Of a stretch of 64,000 nt of DNA, positions 38,015 through 51,152 are shown one piece after another. Source of the stretch: Coriaria nepalensis (taxonomy: Eukaryota; Streptophyta; Magnoliopsida; Cucurbitales; Coriariaceae); NCBI GenBank assembly GCA_027186245.1, contig CP114481.1, positions 23,715,501 through 23,779,500 of the forward strand. The letters run 5' to 3'. The position numbers were made by a program, and so were the translations under genes. Numbering within the stretch: position 1 is the stretch's first letter; every line of letters begins with the position of its first letter. The notes under the pieces are model-generated. The model was not told the DNA's origin, did not search any database, and saw nothing but the letters and a program-made list of their open reading frames with translations.

Positions 38015-40534
38015 ATGATCTTAAGGCAAAACAAATGCATTGTTGCTTTCAATAGATCAACTGCAAGTTATGCACGAAAGTCATTTTTAAAGACCGAATT
38101 TCGTTCGAAGTGATTTAGAATGATTTTTTGACTAAAAGAGACGCAATAATATGACTTTAAGGATAAAAAAATGCATAGTTGCCTTTAATAGATCAATTGC
38201 AAGTTATGCATGAAACACGTGTTTTAAATGCAAAAATAGAATTGGTTCGAAGTGCTTTCAAGCAATTTAATGATATTAAAAGACTGAACGATATACTTTT
38301 TAGGGCAAAAATAATGCATTGTTGTCCTCAATAAATTAATTGTTACGTTAGAAAATCATGTTTGAAGGGCGAAAATAGAATTCGTTCGACTTAATTTGGA
38401 ATAATTTAATAACTAGAAGAGACTCAGTGACATGATTTTAAGGCAAAACAAATGCATTGTTGCTTTCAATAGATCAACTGCAAGTTATGCACGAAAGTCA
38501 TTTTTAAAGACCGAATTTCGTTCGAAGTGATTTAGAATGATTTTTTGACTAAAAGAGACGCAATAATATGACTTTAAGGATAAAAAAATGCATAGTTGCC
38601 TTTAATAGATCAATTGCAAGTAATCATGAAACTCGTGTTTTAAATGCAAAAATAGAATTGGTTCGAAGTGCTTTCAAGCAATTTAATGATATTAAAAGAC
38701 TGAACGAAATACTTTTTTAGGCAAAAATAATGCATTGTTGTCCTCAATAAATTAATTGCAAGTTATGTTAGAAAATCATGTTTGAAGGGCGAAAATAGAA
38801 TTCGTTCGACTTAATTTTGAATCATTTAATAACTAGAAGAGACTCGGTGACATGATTTTAAGGAAAAACAAATGCATTGTTGCTTTCAATAGATCAACTG
38901 CAAGTTATGCACGAAAGTCATTTTTAAAGACCGAATTTCGTTCGAAGTGATTTAGAATGATTTTTTGACTAAAAGACACGCAATAATATGACTTTAAGGA
39001 TAAAAAAATGCATAGTTGCCTTTGATAGATCAATTGCAAGTTATGCATGAAACTCGTGTTTTAAATGCAAAAATAGAATTGGTTCGAAGTGCTTTCAAGC
39101 AATTTAATGATATTAAAAGACTGAACGATATACTTTTTAAGGCAAAAATAATGCATTGTTGTCCTCAATAAATTAATTGCAAGTTATGTTAGAAAATCAT
39201 GTTTGAAGGGCGAAAATAGAATTCGTGCAACTTAATTGGGCATAATTTAATAACTAGAAGAGACTCAGTGACATGATTTTAAGGCAAAACAAATTCATTG
39301 TTGCTTTCAATAGATCAACTGCAAGTTATGCACGAAAGTCATTTTTAAAGACCGAATTTCGTTCGAAGTGATTTAGAATGATTTTTATGACTAAAAGAGA
39401 CGCTATAATATGAGTTTAAGGATGAAAAAATGCATAGTTGCCTTCAATAGATCAATTGCAAGTTATGTATGAAACTCGTGTTTTAAATGCAAAAATAGAA
39501 TTGGTTCGAAGTGCTTTCAAGCAATTTAATGATATTAAAAGACTGAACGATATACTTTTTAAGGCAAAAATAATGCATTGTTGTCCTCAATAAATTAATT
39601 GCAAGTTATGTTAGAAAATCATGTATGAAGGGCGAAAATAGAATTCATTCGAATTAATTTGGAATAATTTAATAACTAGAAGAGACTCAGTGACATGATT
39701 TTAAGGCAAAACAAATGTTTTGTTGCTTTCAATAGATCAACTGCAAGTTATGCACGAAAGTCATTTTTAAAGACCGAATTTCGCTCGAAGTGATTTAGAA
39801 TGATTTTTATGACTAAAAGAGACGCTATAATATGAGTTTAAGGATGAAAAAATGCATAGTTGCCTTCAATAGATCAATTGCAAGTTATGTATGAAACTCG
39901 TGTTTTAAATGCAAAAATAGAATTGGTTCGAAGTGCTTTCAAGCAATTTAATGATATTAAAAGACTGAACGATATACTTTTTAAGGCAAAAATAATGCAT
40001 TGTTGTCCTCAATAAATTAATTGCAAGTTATGTTAGAAAATCATGTATGAAGGGCGAAAATAGAATTCATTCGACTTAATTTGGAATAATTTAATAACTA
40101 GAAGAGACTCAGTGACATGATTTTAAGGCAAAACAAATGTTTTGTTGCTTTCAATAGATCAACTGCAAGTTATGCACGAAACTCATTTTTAAAGACCGAA
40201 TTTCATTCAAAGTGATTTAGAATGATTTAATGACTAAAAGAGAGGCCATAATATGACTTTAAGGATAAAAAAATGCATAGTTGCGTTCAATAGATCAATT
40301 CCAAGTTATTCATGAAACTCATGTTTTAAATGCAAAAATAGAATTGGTTCGAAATGCTTTCAAACAATTTAATGATATTAAAAGACTGAATGCTATACTT
40401 TTTAAGGCAAAAATAATGCATTGTTGTCTTCAATAAATTAATTGCAAGTTATGTTAGAAAATCATGTTTGAAGGGCGAAAATAGTATTCGTTCGACTTAA
40501 TTTGGAATAATTTAATAACAAGAGATTCAGTGAC
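38015..40534 (+). repeat. Domain VI: 421-bp trimers with small private indels
   Basis: Six trimers of one main type (TGATTTTTTGAC A end, CCTCAATAAATT C). Private indels mark individual copies: a 4-bp loss giving AATTGTTACGTTAG near 38341 (also at 37082, just outside), a 3-bp loss giving CAAGTAATCATG at 38619 (recurring as CAGGTAATCATG near 41561), and a 1-bp gain giving GATTTTTATGAC with CGCTATAATATGAG in two neighbouring trimers (39401 and 39823). The last pair is a single-trimer tandem duplication. No foreign sequence. Confidence 0.75.
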
Positions 40535-40954
40535 ATGACTTTAAGGCTAAACAAATGCATTTTTGCCTTCAATAGAGCAACTGCAAGTTATGCACGAAAG
40601 TCATGTTTAAAGGCCGAATTTCGTTAGAAGTAATTTAGAATGATTTAATGACTAAAAGAGACGCAATACTATGACTTTAAGGCAAAAAAAATGCATTGTT
40701 GCCTTCAATAGATCAATTACAAGTTATGCAGGAAAGTCGTGTCTTAAATGTAAAAATAGAATTGGTTCGAAGTGTTTTCAAACAATTTAATGATATGAAA
40801 AGACTGAATGATATGCTTTTTAAGACTAAAATAATGCATTGTTGTCTTAAATAGATTAATTGAAAGTTATGTAAGAAAATCATGTTTGAAGGGCAAAAAT
40901 AGAATTTGTCGAATTAATTCAGAATGATTTATTGACTAGAAGAGACTCAGTGAC
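40535..40954 (+). repeat. Transition trimer
   Basis: One trimer with an ATTTTTGCC A monomer, AATAGAGCAACTG, a B with TCAATTACAAG and a C with AATTTGTCGAATTAATTC. The C before it has lost several bases (TTTAATAACAAGAGATTC, near 40520), so the junction with the preceding block is slightly damaged. It resembles Domain I trimers. Confidence 0.65.
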
Positions 40955-42214
40955 ATGACTTTCACGCTAAACAAATGCATTGTTGCCCTCAATAGATCAA
41001 CTGCAAGTTATGCATGAAAGTCGTGTTCAAGGGGCGAATTTCATTCGAAGTGATTTAGAGTGATTTACTGACTAAAAGAGATCCAATAATATGGCCTTAA
41101 GACTAAAAAAATGCATAGTTGCCTTCAATAGATCAGTTGCACGTTATGCATGAAAGTCGTGTCTTAAATGCAAAAATAGAATTTGTTCGAAGTGCTTTCA
41201 AACAAATTAATGATATGAAAAGACTGAATAATATACTTTTTAAGGCTAAAATAATGCATTATTGTCTTTAATAGATAATTGCATGTTATGTAATAAAATC
41301 ATGATTGAAGGGAAAAAATAGAATTCATTCGAATTAATTTAGAATGATTTAATGATAAGGAGAGACTGAATGACATGATTTTAAGGCAAAACAAATGCAT
41401 TGTTGCTTTCAATAGATCAACTGCAAGTTATGCACGAAAGTCATTTTTAAAGACCGAATTTCGTTCGAAGTGATTTAGAATGATTTTTTGACTAAAAGAG
41501 ACGCAATAATATGACTTTAAGGATAAAAAAATGCATAGTTGCCTTTAATAGATCAATTGCAGGTAATCATGAAACTCGTGTTTTAAATGCAAAAATAGAA
41601 TTGGTTCGAAGTGCTTTCAAGCAATTTAATGATATTAAAAGACTGAACGATATACTTTTTTAGGCAAAAATAATGCATTGTTGTCCTCAATAAATTAATT
41701 GCAAGTTATGTTAGAAAATCATGTTTGAAGGGCGAAAATAGAATTCGTTCGACTTAATTTCGAATCATTTAATAACTAGAAGAGACTCAGTGACATGATT
41801 TTAAGGCAAAACAAATGCATTGTTGCTTTCAATAGATCAACTGCAAGTTATGCACGAAAGTCATTTTTAAAGACCGAATTTCGTTCGAAGTGATTTAGAA
41901 TGATTTTTTGACTAAAAGACACGCAATAATATGACTTTAAGGATAAAAAAATGCATAGTTGCCTTCTATAGATCAAATACAAGTTGTGCATGAAAGTCGT
42001 GTCTTAAATGCAAAAATAGAATTGGTTGGAAGTGTTTTCAAACAATTTAATGATATGAAAAGACTGAATGGTATGCTTTTTAAGACTAAAATAATGCATT
42101 GTTGTCTTCAATAGATTAATTGCAAGTTATGTAAGAAAATCATGTTTGAAGAGCAAAAATAGAATTTGTCGAATTAATTCAGAATGATTTGTTGACTAGA
42201 AGAGACTCAATGAC

Positions 42215-42356
42215 ATGACTTTAACGCTAAACAAATGCATTGTTGCCCTCAATAGATCAACTGCAAGTTATGCATGAAAGTTGTGTTTTAAATGCAAAAA
42301 TAGAATTGGTTCGAAGTTCTTTCAAGCAATTTAATGATATTAAAAGACTGAACGAT
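42215..42356 (+). repeat. A/B hybrid monomer, copy 1
   Basis: The 5' half is A type (ACGCTAAACAAATGCATTG, CCCTCAATAGATCAACTG) and the 3' half is B type (GTTTTAAATGCAAAAATAG, GGTTCGAAGTTC, AATTTAATGATATT). The switch falls in the shared GTTATGCATGAAAG segment. It is 142 bp long and followed directly by a C, so this unit is a dimer of about 283 bp instead of a 421-bp trimer. One out-of-register exchange between A and B that removed about one monomer explains it. Confidence 0.87.
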
Positions 42357-43758
42357 ATACTTTTTAAGGCAAAAATAATGCATTGTTGTCCTCAATAAAT
42401 TAATTGCAAGTTATGTAAGAAAATCATGTTTGAAGGGCGAAAATAGAATTTGTCGAACTAATTTAGAATGATTTATTGACTAGAAGAGACTCAATGAATG
42501 ACTTTAAAGCTAAACAAATGCATTTTTGCCTTCAATAGATCAACTGCAAGTTATGAATGAAAGTCATCTTTAAGGGGCTAATTTCATTCGAAGTGATTTG
42601 GAATGATTTACTGACTAAAAGAGATCCAATAATATGGCCTTAAGACTAAAAAAATGCATAGTTGCCTTCAATAGATCAGTTGCACGTTATGCATGAAAGT
42701 CGTGTCTTAAATGCAAAAATAGAATTTGTTCGAAGTGCTTTCAAACAAATTAATGATATGAAAAGACTGAATAATATACTTTTTAAGGCTAAAATAATGC
42801 ATTGTTGTCTTTAATAGATAATTGCATGTTATGTAATAAAATCATGATTGAAGGGAAAAAATAGAATTCATTCGAATTAATTTAGAATGATTTAATGATA
42901 AGGAGAGACTCAATGACATGATTTTAAGGCAAAACAAATGCATTGTTGCTTTCAATAGACCAACTGCAAGTTATGCACGAAAGTCATTTTTAAAGACCGA
43001 ATTTCGTTCAAAGTGATGTAGAATGATTTAATGACTAAAAGAGACGCAATAATATGACTTTAAGGATAAAAAAATGCATAGTTGCGTTCAGTAGATCAAT
43101 TCCAAGTTATGCATGAAACTCGTGTTTTAAATGCAAAAATAGAATTGGTTCGAAATGCTTTCAAACAATTTAATGATATTAAAAGACTGAATGATATACT
43201 TTTTATGGCAAAAATAATGCATTGTTGTCTTCAATAAATTAATTGCAAGTTATGTAAGAAAATCAAGTTTGAAGGGCGAAAATAGAATTCGTTCGACTTA
43301 ATTTGGAATAATTTAATAACTAGAAGAGACTCAGTGACATGATTTTAAGGCTAAACAAATGTGTTTTTGCCTTCAATAGATCAACTACAAGTTATGCACG
43401 AAAGTCATGTTTAAAGGCCGAATTTCATTCGAAGTAATTTAGAATGATTTAATGACTAAAAGAGACGCAATACTATGACTTTAAGGCTAAAAAAATGCAT
43501 AGTTGCCTTCTATAGATCAAATACAAGTTGTGCATGAAAGTCGTGTCTTAAATGCAAAAATAGAATTGGTTGGAAGTGTTTTCAAACAATTTAATGATAT
43601 GAAAAGACTGAATGGTATGCTTTTTAAGACTAAAATAATGCATTGTTGTCTTCAATAGATTAATTGCAAGTTATGTAAGAAAATCATGTTTGAAGAGCAA
43701 AATTAGAATTTGTCGAATTAATTCAGAATGATTTATTGACTAGAAGAGACTCAATGAC

Positions 43759-43900
43759 ATGACTTTAACGCTAAACAAATGCATTGTTGCCCTCAATAGA
43801 TCAACTGCAAGTTATGCATGAAAGTTGTGTTTTAAATGCAAAAATAGAATTGGTTCGAAGTTCTTTCAAGCAATTTAATGATATTAAAAGACTGAACGAT
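43759..43900 (+). repeat. A/B hybrid monomer, copy 2
   Basis: Same hybrid as at 42215, exactly 1544 bp downstream, with the same switch point within GTTATGCATGAAAG and the same TTAACGCTAAAC variant at its start. Sharing the breakpoint shows the hybrid arose once and was then copied with its surroundings. It is followed by a C monomer beginning at 43901 and then by the A at 44042. Confidence 0.87.
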
Positions 43901-44854
43901 ATACTTTTTAAGGCAAAAATAATGCATTGTTGTCCTCAATAAATTAATTGCAAGTTATGTAAGAAAATCATGTTTGAAGGGCGAAAATAGAATTTGTCGA
44001 ACTAATTTAGAATGATTTATTGACTAGAAGAGACTCAGTGAATGACTTTAAAGCTAAACAAATGCATTTTTGCCTTCAATAGATCAACTGCAAGTTATGA
44101 ATGAAAGTCATGTTTAAGGGGCTAATTTCATTCGAAGTGATTTGGAATGATTTACTGACAAAAAGAGATCCAATAATATGACCCTAAGACTAAAAAAATG
44201 CATAGTTGCCTTCAATAGATCAGTTGCAAGTTATGCATGAAAGTCGTGTCTTAAATGCAAAAATAGAATTTCTTCGAAGTGTTTTCAAACAACTTAATGA
44301 TATGAAAAGACTGAATGATATACTTTTTAAGGCTAAAATAATGCATTGTTGTCTTCAATAGATTATTTGCAAAATATGTAATAAAATCATTATTGAAGGG
44401 CAAAAATAGAATTCATTCGAATTAATTTAGAATGATTTAATGATAAGGAGAGACTCAATGACATGATTTTAAGACAAAACAAATGCATTGTTGCTTTCAA
44501 TAGATCAACTGCAAGTTATGCACGAAAGTTATTTTGAAAGACCGAATTTCGTTCGAAGTGATTTAGAATGATTTAATGACTAAAAGTGACACAATAATAT
44601 GACTTTAAGGATAAAACAATGCATAGTTGCCTTCAATAGATCAATTGCAAGTTATGCATGAAACTCGTGTTTTAAATGCAAAAATAGAATTGGTTCGAAG
44701 TGCTTTCAAACAATTTAATGATATTAAAAGACTGAACGATATGCTTTTTAAGGCTAAAATAATGCATTGTTGTCGTTAATAGATTAATTGCAAGTTATGT
44801 AATAAAATCATGATTCAAGGGAAAAAATAGAATTCATTCGAATTAATTTAGAAT

Positions 44855-44866
44855 GATTTAAGGCAA
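44855..44866 (+). other. 32-bp deletion at a C/A boundary
   Basis: Neighbouring copies read GAATGATTTAATGATAAGG, the rest of C, then ATGATTTTAAGGC. Here GAATGATTTA runs straight into AGGCAAAAC, so the last part of C and the first bases of A are missing (about 32 bp). GATTTA upstream and GATTTTA downstream give a short direct repeat at the breakpoints, consistent with replication slippage or microhomology-mediated loss. Confidence 0.85.
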
Positions 44867-47800
44867 AACAAATGCATTGTTGCTTTCAATAGATAAACTG
44901 CAAGTTATGCACGAAAGTCATTTTTAAAGAATGAATTTCATTAGAAGTGATTTACAATGATTTAATGACTAAAAGAGACGCAATAATATGACTTTAAGGA
45001 TAAAAAAATGCATAGTTGCCTTCAATAGATCATTTACAAGTTATGCATGAAACTCGTGTTTTAAATGCAAAAATAGAATTGGTTCGAAGTGCATTCAAGG
45101 AATTTAATGATATTAAAAGACTGAACGATATACTTTTTAAGGCAAAAATAATGCATTGTTGTCCTCAATAAATTAATTGCAAGTTATGTAAGAAAATCAT
45201 GTTTGAAGGGCGAAAATCGAATTCATTCGACTTAATTTGGAATAATTTAATAACTAGAAGAGACTCAGTGACATGACTTTAAAGCTAAACAAATGCATTT
45301 TTGCCTTCAATATATCAACTCCAAGTTATGCACGAAAGTCATGTTTAAAGGCCGAATTTCATTCGAAGTATTTTCGAATGATTTAATGACTAAAAGAGAC
45401 GCAATACTATTACTTTAAGGCTAAAAAAATGCATAGTTGCCTTCCATAGATCAATTACAAGTTATGCATGAAATTCGTGTCTTAAATGCAACAATAGAAT
45501 TGGTTCGAAGTATTTTCAAACAATTTAATGATATGAAAAGACTGAATGATATGTTTTTTAAGACTAAAATAATGCATTGTTGTCTTCAATAGATTAATTG
45601 AAAGTTATGTAAGAAAATCATGCTTGAAAGGCGAAAATAGAATTTGTCGAACTAATTTAGAATGATTTATTGACTAGAAGAGACTCAGTGACATGACTTT
45701 AAGGCTAAACAAATGCATTGTTGCCCTCAATAGATCAACTGCAAGTTATGAATGAAAGTCATGTTTAAGGGGTGAATTTCATTCGAAGTGATTGAGAATG
45801 ATTTACTGACTAAAAGAGATCCAATAATATGACCTTAAGACTAAAAAAATGCATAGTTGCCTTCAATAGATCAGTTGCAAGTTATGCATGAAAGTCGTGT
45901 CTTAAATGCAAAAATAGAATTTCTTCGAAGTGCTTTTAAACAATTTAGTGATATAAAAAGACTGAATGATATACTTTTTAAGGCTAAAATAATGCATTGT
46001 TGTCTTCAATAGATTATTTGCAAAATATATAATAAAATCATGATTAAAGGGCAAAAATAGAATTCATTCGAATTAATTTAGAATGATTTAATGATAAGGA
46101 GAGACTCAATGACATGATCTTAAGGCAAAACAAATGCATTGTTGCTTTCAATAGATCAACTGCAAGTTATGCACGAAAGTCATTTTTAAAGAACGAATTT
46201 CATTAGAAGTGATTTAGAATAATTTAATGACTAAAAGAGATGCTATAATATGACTTTAAGGATAAAAAAATGCATAGTTGCCTTCAATAGATCAATTACA
46301 AGTTATGCATGAAACTCGTGTTTTAAATGCAATAATAGAATTGATTCGAAGTGCTTTCAAGCAATTTAATGATATTAAAAGACTGAACGATATACTTTGT
46401 AAGGCAAAAATAATGCATTGTTGTCCTCAATAAATTAATTGCAAGTTATGTAAGAAAATCATGTTTGAAGGGCGAAAATAGAATTCGTTCGACTTAATTT
46501 AGAATAATTTAATAACAAAAAGAGATTCAGTGACATGACTTTAAGGCTAAACAATTGCATTTTTGCCTTCAATAGATCTACAGCAAGTTATGCACGGAAG
46601 TCATGTTTAAAGGCCGAATTTCAGTCGAAGTAATTTAGAATGATTTAATGACTCAAAGAGACGCAATACTATGACTTTAAGGCTAAAAAAAAGCATAGTT
46701 GCCTTAAATAGATCAATTTCAAGTTATGCATGAAAGTCGTGTCTTAAATGCAAAAATAGAATTGGTTCGAAGTGCTTTTAAACAATTTAGTGATATGAAA
46801 AGACTGAATGATATACTTTTTAAGGCTAAAATAATGCATTGCTGTCGTCAATAGATTAATTGCTAGTTATGTAAGAAAATCACGTTTGAAGGGCGAAAAT
46901 AGAATTTGTCGAACTAATTTAGAATGATTTATTGACTAGAAGAGACCCAGTGACATGACTTTAAGGCTAAACAAATGCATTGTTGCCCTCAATAGATCAA
47001 CTGCAAGTTATGTACGAAAGTCATGTTTAAGGGGCGAATTTCATTCGAAGTTATTTAGAATGATTTACTGACTAAAAGAGATCCAATAATATGACCTTAA
47101 TACTAAAAAAACGCATAGTTGCTTTCAAAAGATCAATTGCCAGTTATGCATGAAAGTTGTCTTTTAAATGCAAAAATAGAATTGGTTCGAAGTTCTTCCA
47201 AACAATTTAATGATATGAAAAGACTGAATAATGTAAGGCTAAAATAATGCATTGTTGTCTTCAATAAATTAATTGCAAGTTATGTAAGAAAATCATGTTT
47301 GAAGGGCGAAAATGGAATTCGTTCGACTTAATTTGGAATAATTTAATAACTAGAAGAGACTCAATGACATAACTTTAAGGCTAAACAAATGCATTTTTGC
47401 CTTCAATAGATCAACTGCAAGTTATGCACGAAAGTCATTTTTAAAGGCCGAACTTCGTTCGAAGTGATTTAGAATGATTTAATGACTAAAAGAGACGCAA
47501 TAATATGACTTTTAGGCTAAAAAAATGCAGAGTTGCCTTCAATAGATCAATTGCAAGTTATGCATGAAAGTCGTGTCTTAAATGCAAAAATAGAATTGGT
47601 TCGAAGTGCTTTCAAACAATTTAATGATATGAAAAGACTGACTGATATGCTTTTTAAGGCTAAAATAATGCATTGTTGTCTTCAATAAATTAATTGCAAG
47701 TTATGTAAGAAAATCATGTTTGAAGGGCGAAAATAGAATTCGTTCTACTTAATTTGGAATAATTTAATAACTAGAAGAGACTCAATGACATGACTTTAAG

Positions 47801-50800
47801 GCTATACAAATGCATTTTTCCTTCAATAGATCAACTGCAAGTTATGCACGAAAGTCATTTTTAAAGGCCGAATTTCGTTCGAAGTTATTCAGAAAGATTT
47901 AACGACTAAAAGCGACGCAATAATATGACTTTTAGGCTTAAAAAATGCATAGTTGCCTTCAATAGATCAATTGCAACTTATGCATGAAAGTCGTGTCTTA
48001 AATGCAAAAATAGAATTGGTTCGAAGTGTTTTCAAACAATTTAATGATATGAAAAGACTCACTGATCTGCTTTTTAAGGCTAAAATAATGCATTGTTGTC
48101 TTCAATAAATTAATTGCAAGTTATGTAAGAAAATGATGTTTGAAGGGCGAAAATAGAATTCGTTCGACTTAATTGGGAATAATTTAATAACTAGAAGAGA
48201 CTCAATGACATGACTTTAAGGCTAAACAAATGCATTTTTGCCTTCAATAGATCAACTGCAAGTTATGCACGAAAGTCATTTTTAAAGGCCGAACTTCGTT
48301 CGGAGTGATTTAGAATGATTTAATGACTAAAAGACACGCAATAATATGACTTTTACGCTAAAAAAATGCATAGTTGCCTTCAATAGATCAATTGCAACTT
48401 ATGCATGAAAGTCGTGTCTTAAATGCAAAAATAGAATTGGTTCGAAGTGTTTTCAAACAATTTAATGATATGAAAAGACTGACTGATATGCTTTTTAAGA
48501 CTAAAATAGTGCATTGTTGTCTTCAATAGATTAATTGCAAGTTATGTAAGAAAATCATGTTTGAAGGGCGAAAATAGAATTTGTTGAATTAATTTAGAAT
48601 GATTTATTAGCTAGAAGAGATTCAGTGACACGACTTTAAGGCTAAACAAATGCATTGTTGCTTTCAGTAGATCAACTGCAAGTTATGCACGAAAGTCATG
48701 TTTAAAGGCCGAACTTCGTTCGAAGTAATTTAGAATGATTTAATGACTAAAAGAGACGCAATACTATGACTTTTAGGCTAAAAAAATGCATAGTAGCCTT
48801 CAATAGATCAATTGCAAGTTATGCATCAAAGTCGTGTCTTAAATGCAAAAATAGAATTGGTTCGAAGTGTTTTCAAACAAATCAATGATATGAAAAGACT
48901 GAATGATATTCTTTTTAAGACTAAAATAATGCATTGTTGTCTTCAATACATTAATTGCAAGTTATGTAAGAAAATCATGTTTGAAGGGCAAAAATAGAAT
49001 TTGTCGAATTAATTTAGAATGATTTATTGACTAGAAGAGACTCAGTGACATGACTTTAAGGCTAAACAAATGCATTGTTGCCCTCAATTGATCAACTGCA
49101 AGTTATGCACAAAAGTCATGTTTGAGGGGCGAATTTCATTCGAAGTGATTTAGAATGATTTACCGACTAAAAGAGATCCAATAATATGACCTAAAGACTA
49201 AAAAAATGCATAGTTGCCTTCAAAAGATCAATTGCAAGTTCGGCATGAAAGTGTTGTTTTAAATGCAAAAATAGAATTGGTTCGAAGTTCTTCCAAACAA
49301 TTTAATGATATGAAAAGACTAAATGATATGCTTTTTAATGCTAAAATAATGCATTGTTGTCTTCAATAGATTAATTGCAAAATATGTAATAAAATCATGA
49401 TTGAAGGGCAAAAATAGAATTCATTCGAATTAATTTAGAATGATTTAATGATAAGGAGAGACTCAATGACATGATTTTAAGGCAAAACAAATGCATTGTT
49501 TCTTTCAATAGATCAACTGCAAGTTATGCATGAAAGTCATTTTTAAAGAGCGAATTTCCTTCGAAGTTATTTAGAATGATTTAATAACTAAAAGAGATGC
49601 AATAATATGACTTTCAGGATAAAAAAAAAGCATAGTTGCCTTCAATACATCAATTGCAAGTTATGCATGAAACTCGTGTTTTAAATGCAAAAATAGAATT
49701 GGTTCGAAGTGCTTTCAAACAATTTAATGATATTAAAAGACTGAACGATATACTTTTTAAGGCAAAAATAATGCATTGTTGTCTTCAATATATTAATTGC
49801 AAGTTATGTAAGAAAATCATGTTTGAAGGGCAAAAGTAGAATTTGTTCTACTTAATTTGGAATAATTTAATAACTAGAAGAGACTCAGTGACATGACTTT
49901 AAGGCTAAAGAAATGCATTGTTCCCCTCAATTGATGAACTGTAAGTTATGCACGAAAGTCATGTTTAAGGGGCGAATTTCATTCGAAGTGATTTAGAATG
50001 ATTTACTGACTAAAAGAGATCCAATAATATGCCTTAAGACTAAAAAAATGCATAGTTGCCTTCAAGAGATCAATTGCAAGTTAGGCATGAAAGTTGTGTT
50101 TTAAATGCAAAAATAGAATTTGTTCGAAGTTCTTTCAAACAATTTAATGATATAAAAAGACTGAATGATATGCTTTTTAATGCTAAAATATTGCATTGTT
50201 GTCTTCAATAGATTAATTGCAAGTTATGTTAGAAAATCATGTTTGGAGGGCGAAAATAGAATTTTTCGAATTAATTTAGAATGATTTAATGAATAGGAGA
50301 GACTCAATGACATGATTTTAAGGCAAAACAAATGCATTGTTTCATTCAATAGATCAACTGCAAGTGATGCATGAAAGTCATTTTTAAACACCAAATTTCG
50401 TTCGAAGTGATTTAGAATGATTTAATGACTAAAAGAGACGCAATAATATGACTTTTAGGCTAAAAAAATGCATAGTTGCCTTCAATAGATCAATTGTAAC
50501 TTATGCATGAAAGTCGTCTCTTAAATGCAAAAATATAATTGGTTCGTAGTGTTTTCAAACAATTTAATGATATGAAAAGACTGAATGATATGGCTTTTAA
50601 GACCAAAATAATGCATTGTTGTCTTCAATAGATTAATTGCAAGTTATGTAAGAAAATCATGTTTGAAGGGCGAAAATAGAATTTGTCGAATTAATTTAGA
50701 ATGATTTATTGACTAGAAGAGACTCACAGACATGACTTTAAGGCTAAATAAATGCATTGTTCCCCTCAATAGATCAATTGCAAGTTATGCACGAAAGTCA

Positions 50801-51152
50801 TGTTTAAGGGGCGAATTTCATTCGAAGTGATTTAGAATGATTTACTGACTAAAAGAGATCCAATAATATGACCTTAAGACAAAAAAATTGCACAGTTGCC
50901 TTCAAAAGATCAATTGCAAGTTAGGCATGAAAGTTGTGTTTTAAATGCAAAAATAGAATTGGTTCGAAGTTCTTCCAAACAATTTAATGATATGACAAGA
51001 CTGAATGATATGCTTTTTAATGCTAAAATAATGGATTGTTGTCTTTAATAGATTAATTGCAAAATATGTAATAAAATCATGATTGAAGGGCAAAAATAGA
51101 ATTCATTCGAATTAATTTAGAGTGATTTAATGATAAGGAGAGACTCAATGAC

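Larger units (their letters stand above)
40955..44041 (+). repeat. Domain VII: ~1544-bp unit of eleven monomers, two copies
   Basis: Two units of three trimers plus one dimer (40955-42497, 1543 bp; 42498-44041, 1544 bp). Markers at this offset are CTATAGATCAAATACAAG (41966 and 43510), the hybrid monomers at 42215 and 43759, and the 2-bp loss TCAATGAATGAC or TCAGTGAATGAC near 42491 and 44035. ATCAGTTGCACG (41132 and 42675) matches at 1543 bp. Similarity is patchy: the trimers at 41375 and 41795 are less like their partners at 42918 and 43339, so later conversion by other trimer types is likely. Confidence 0.72.
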
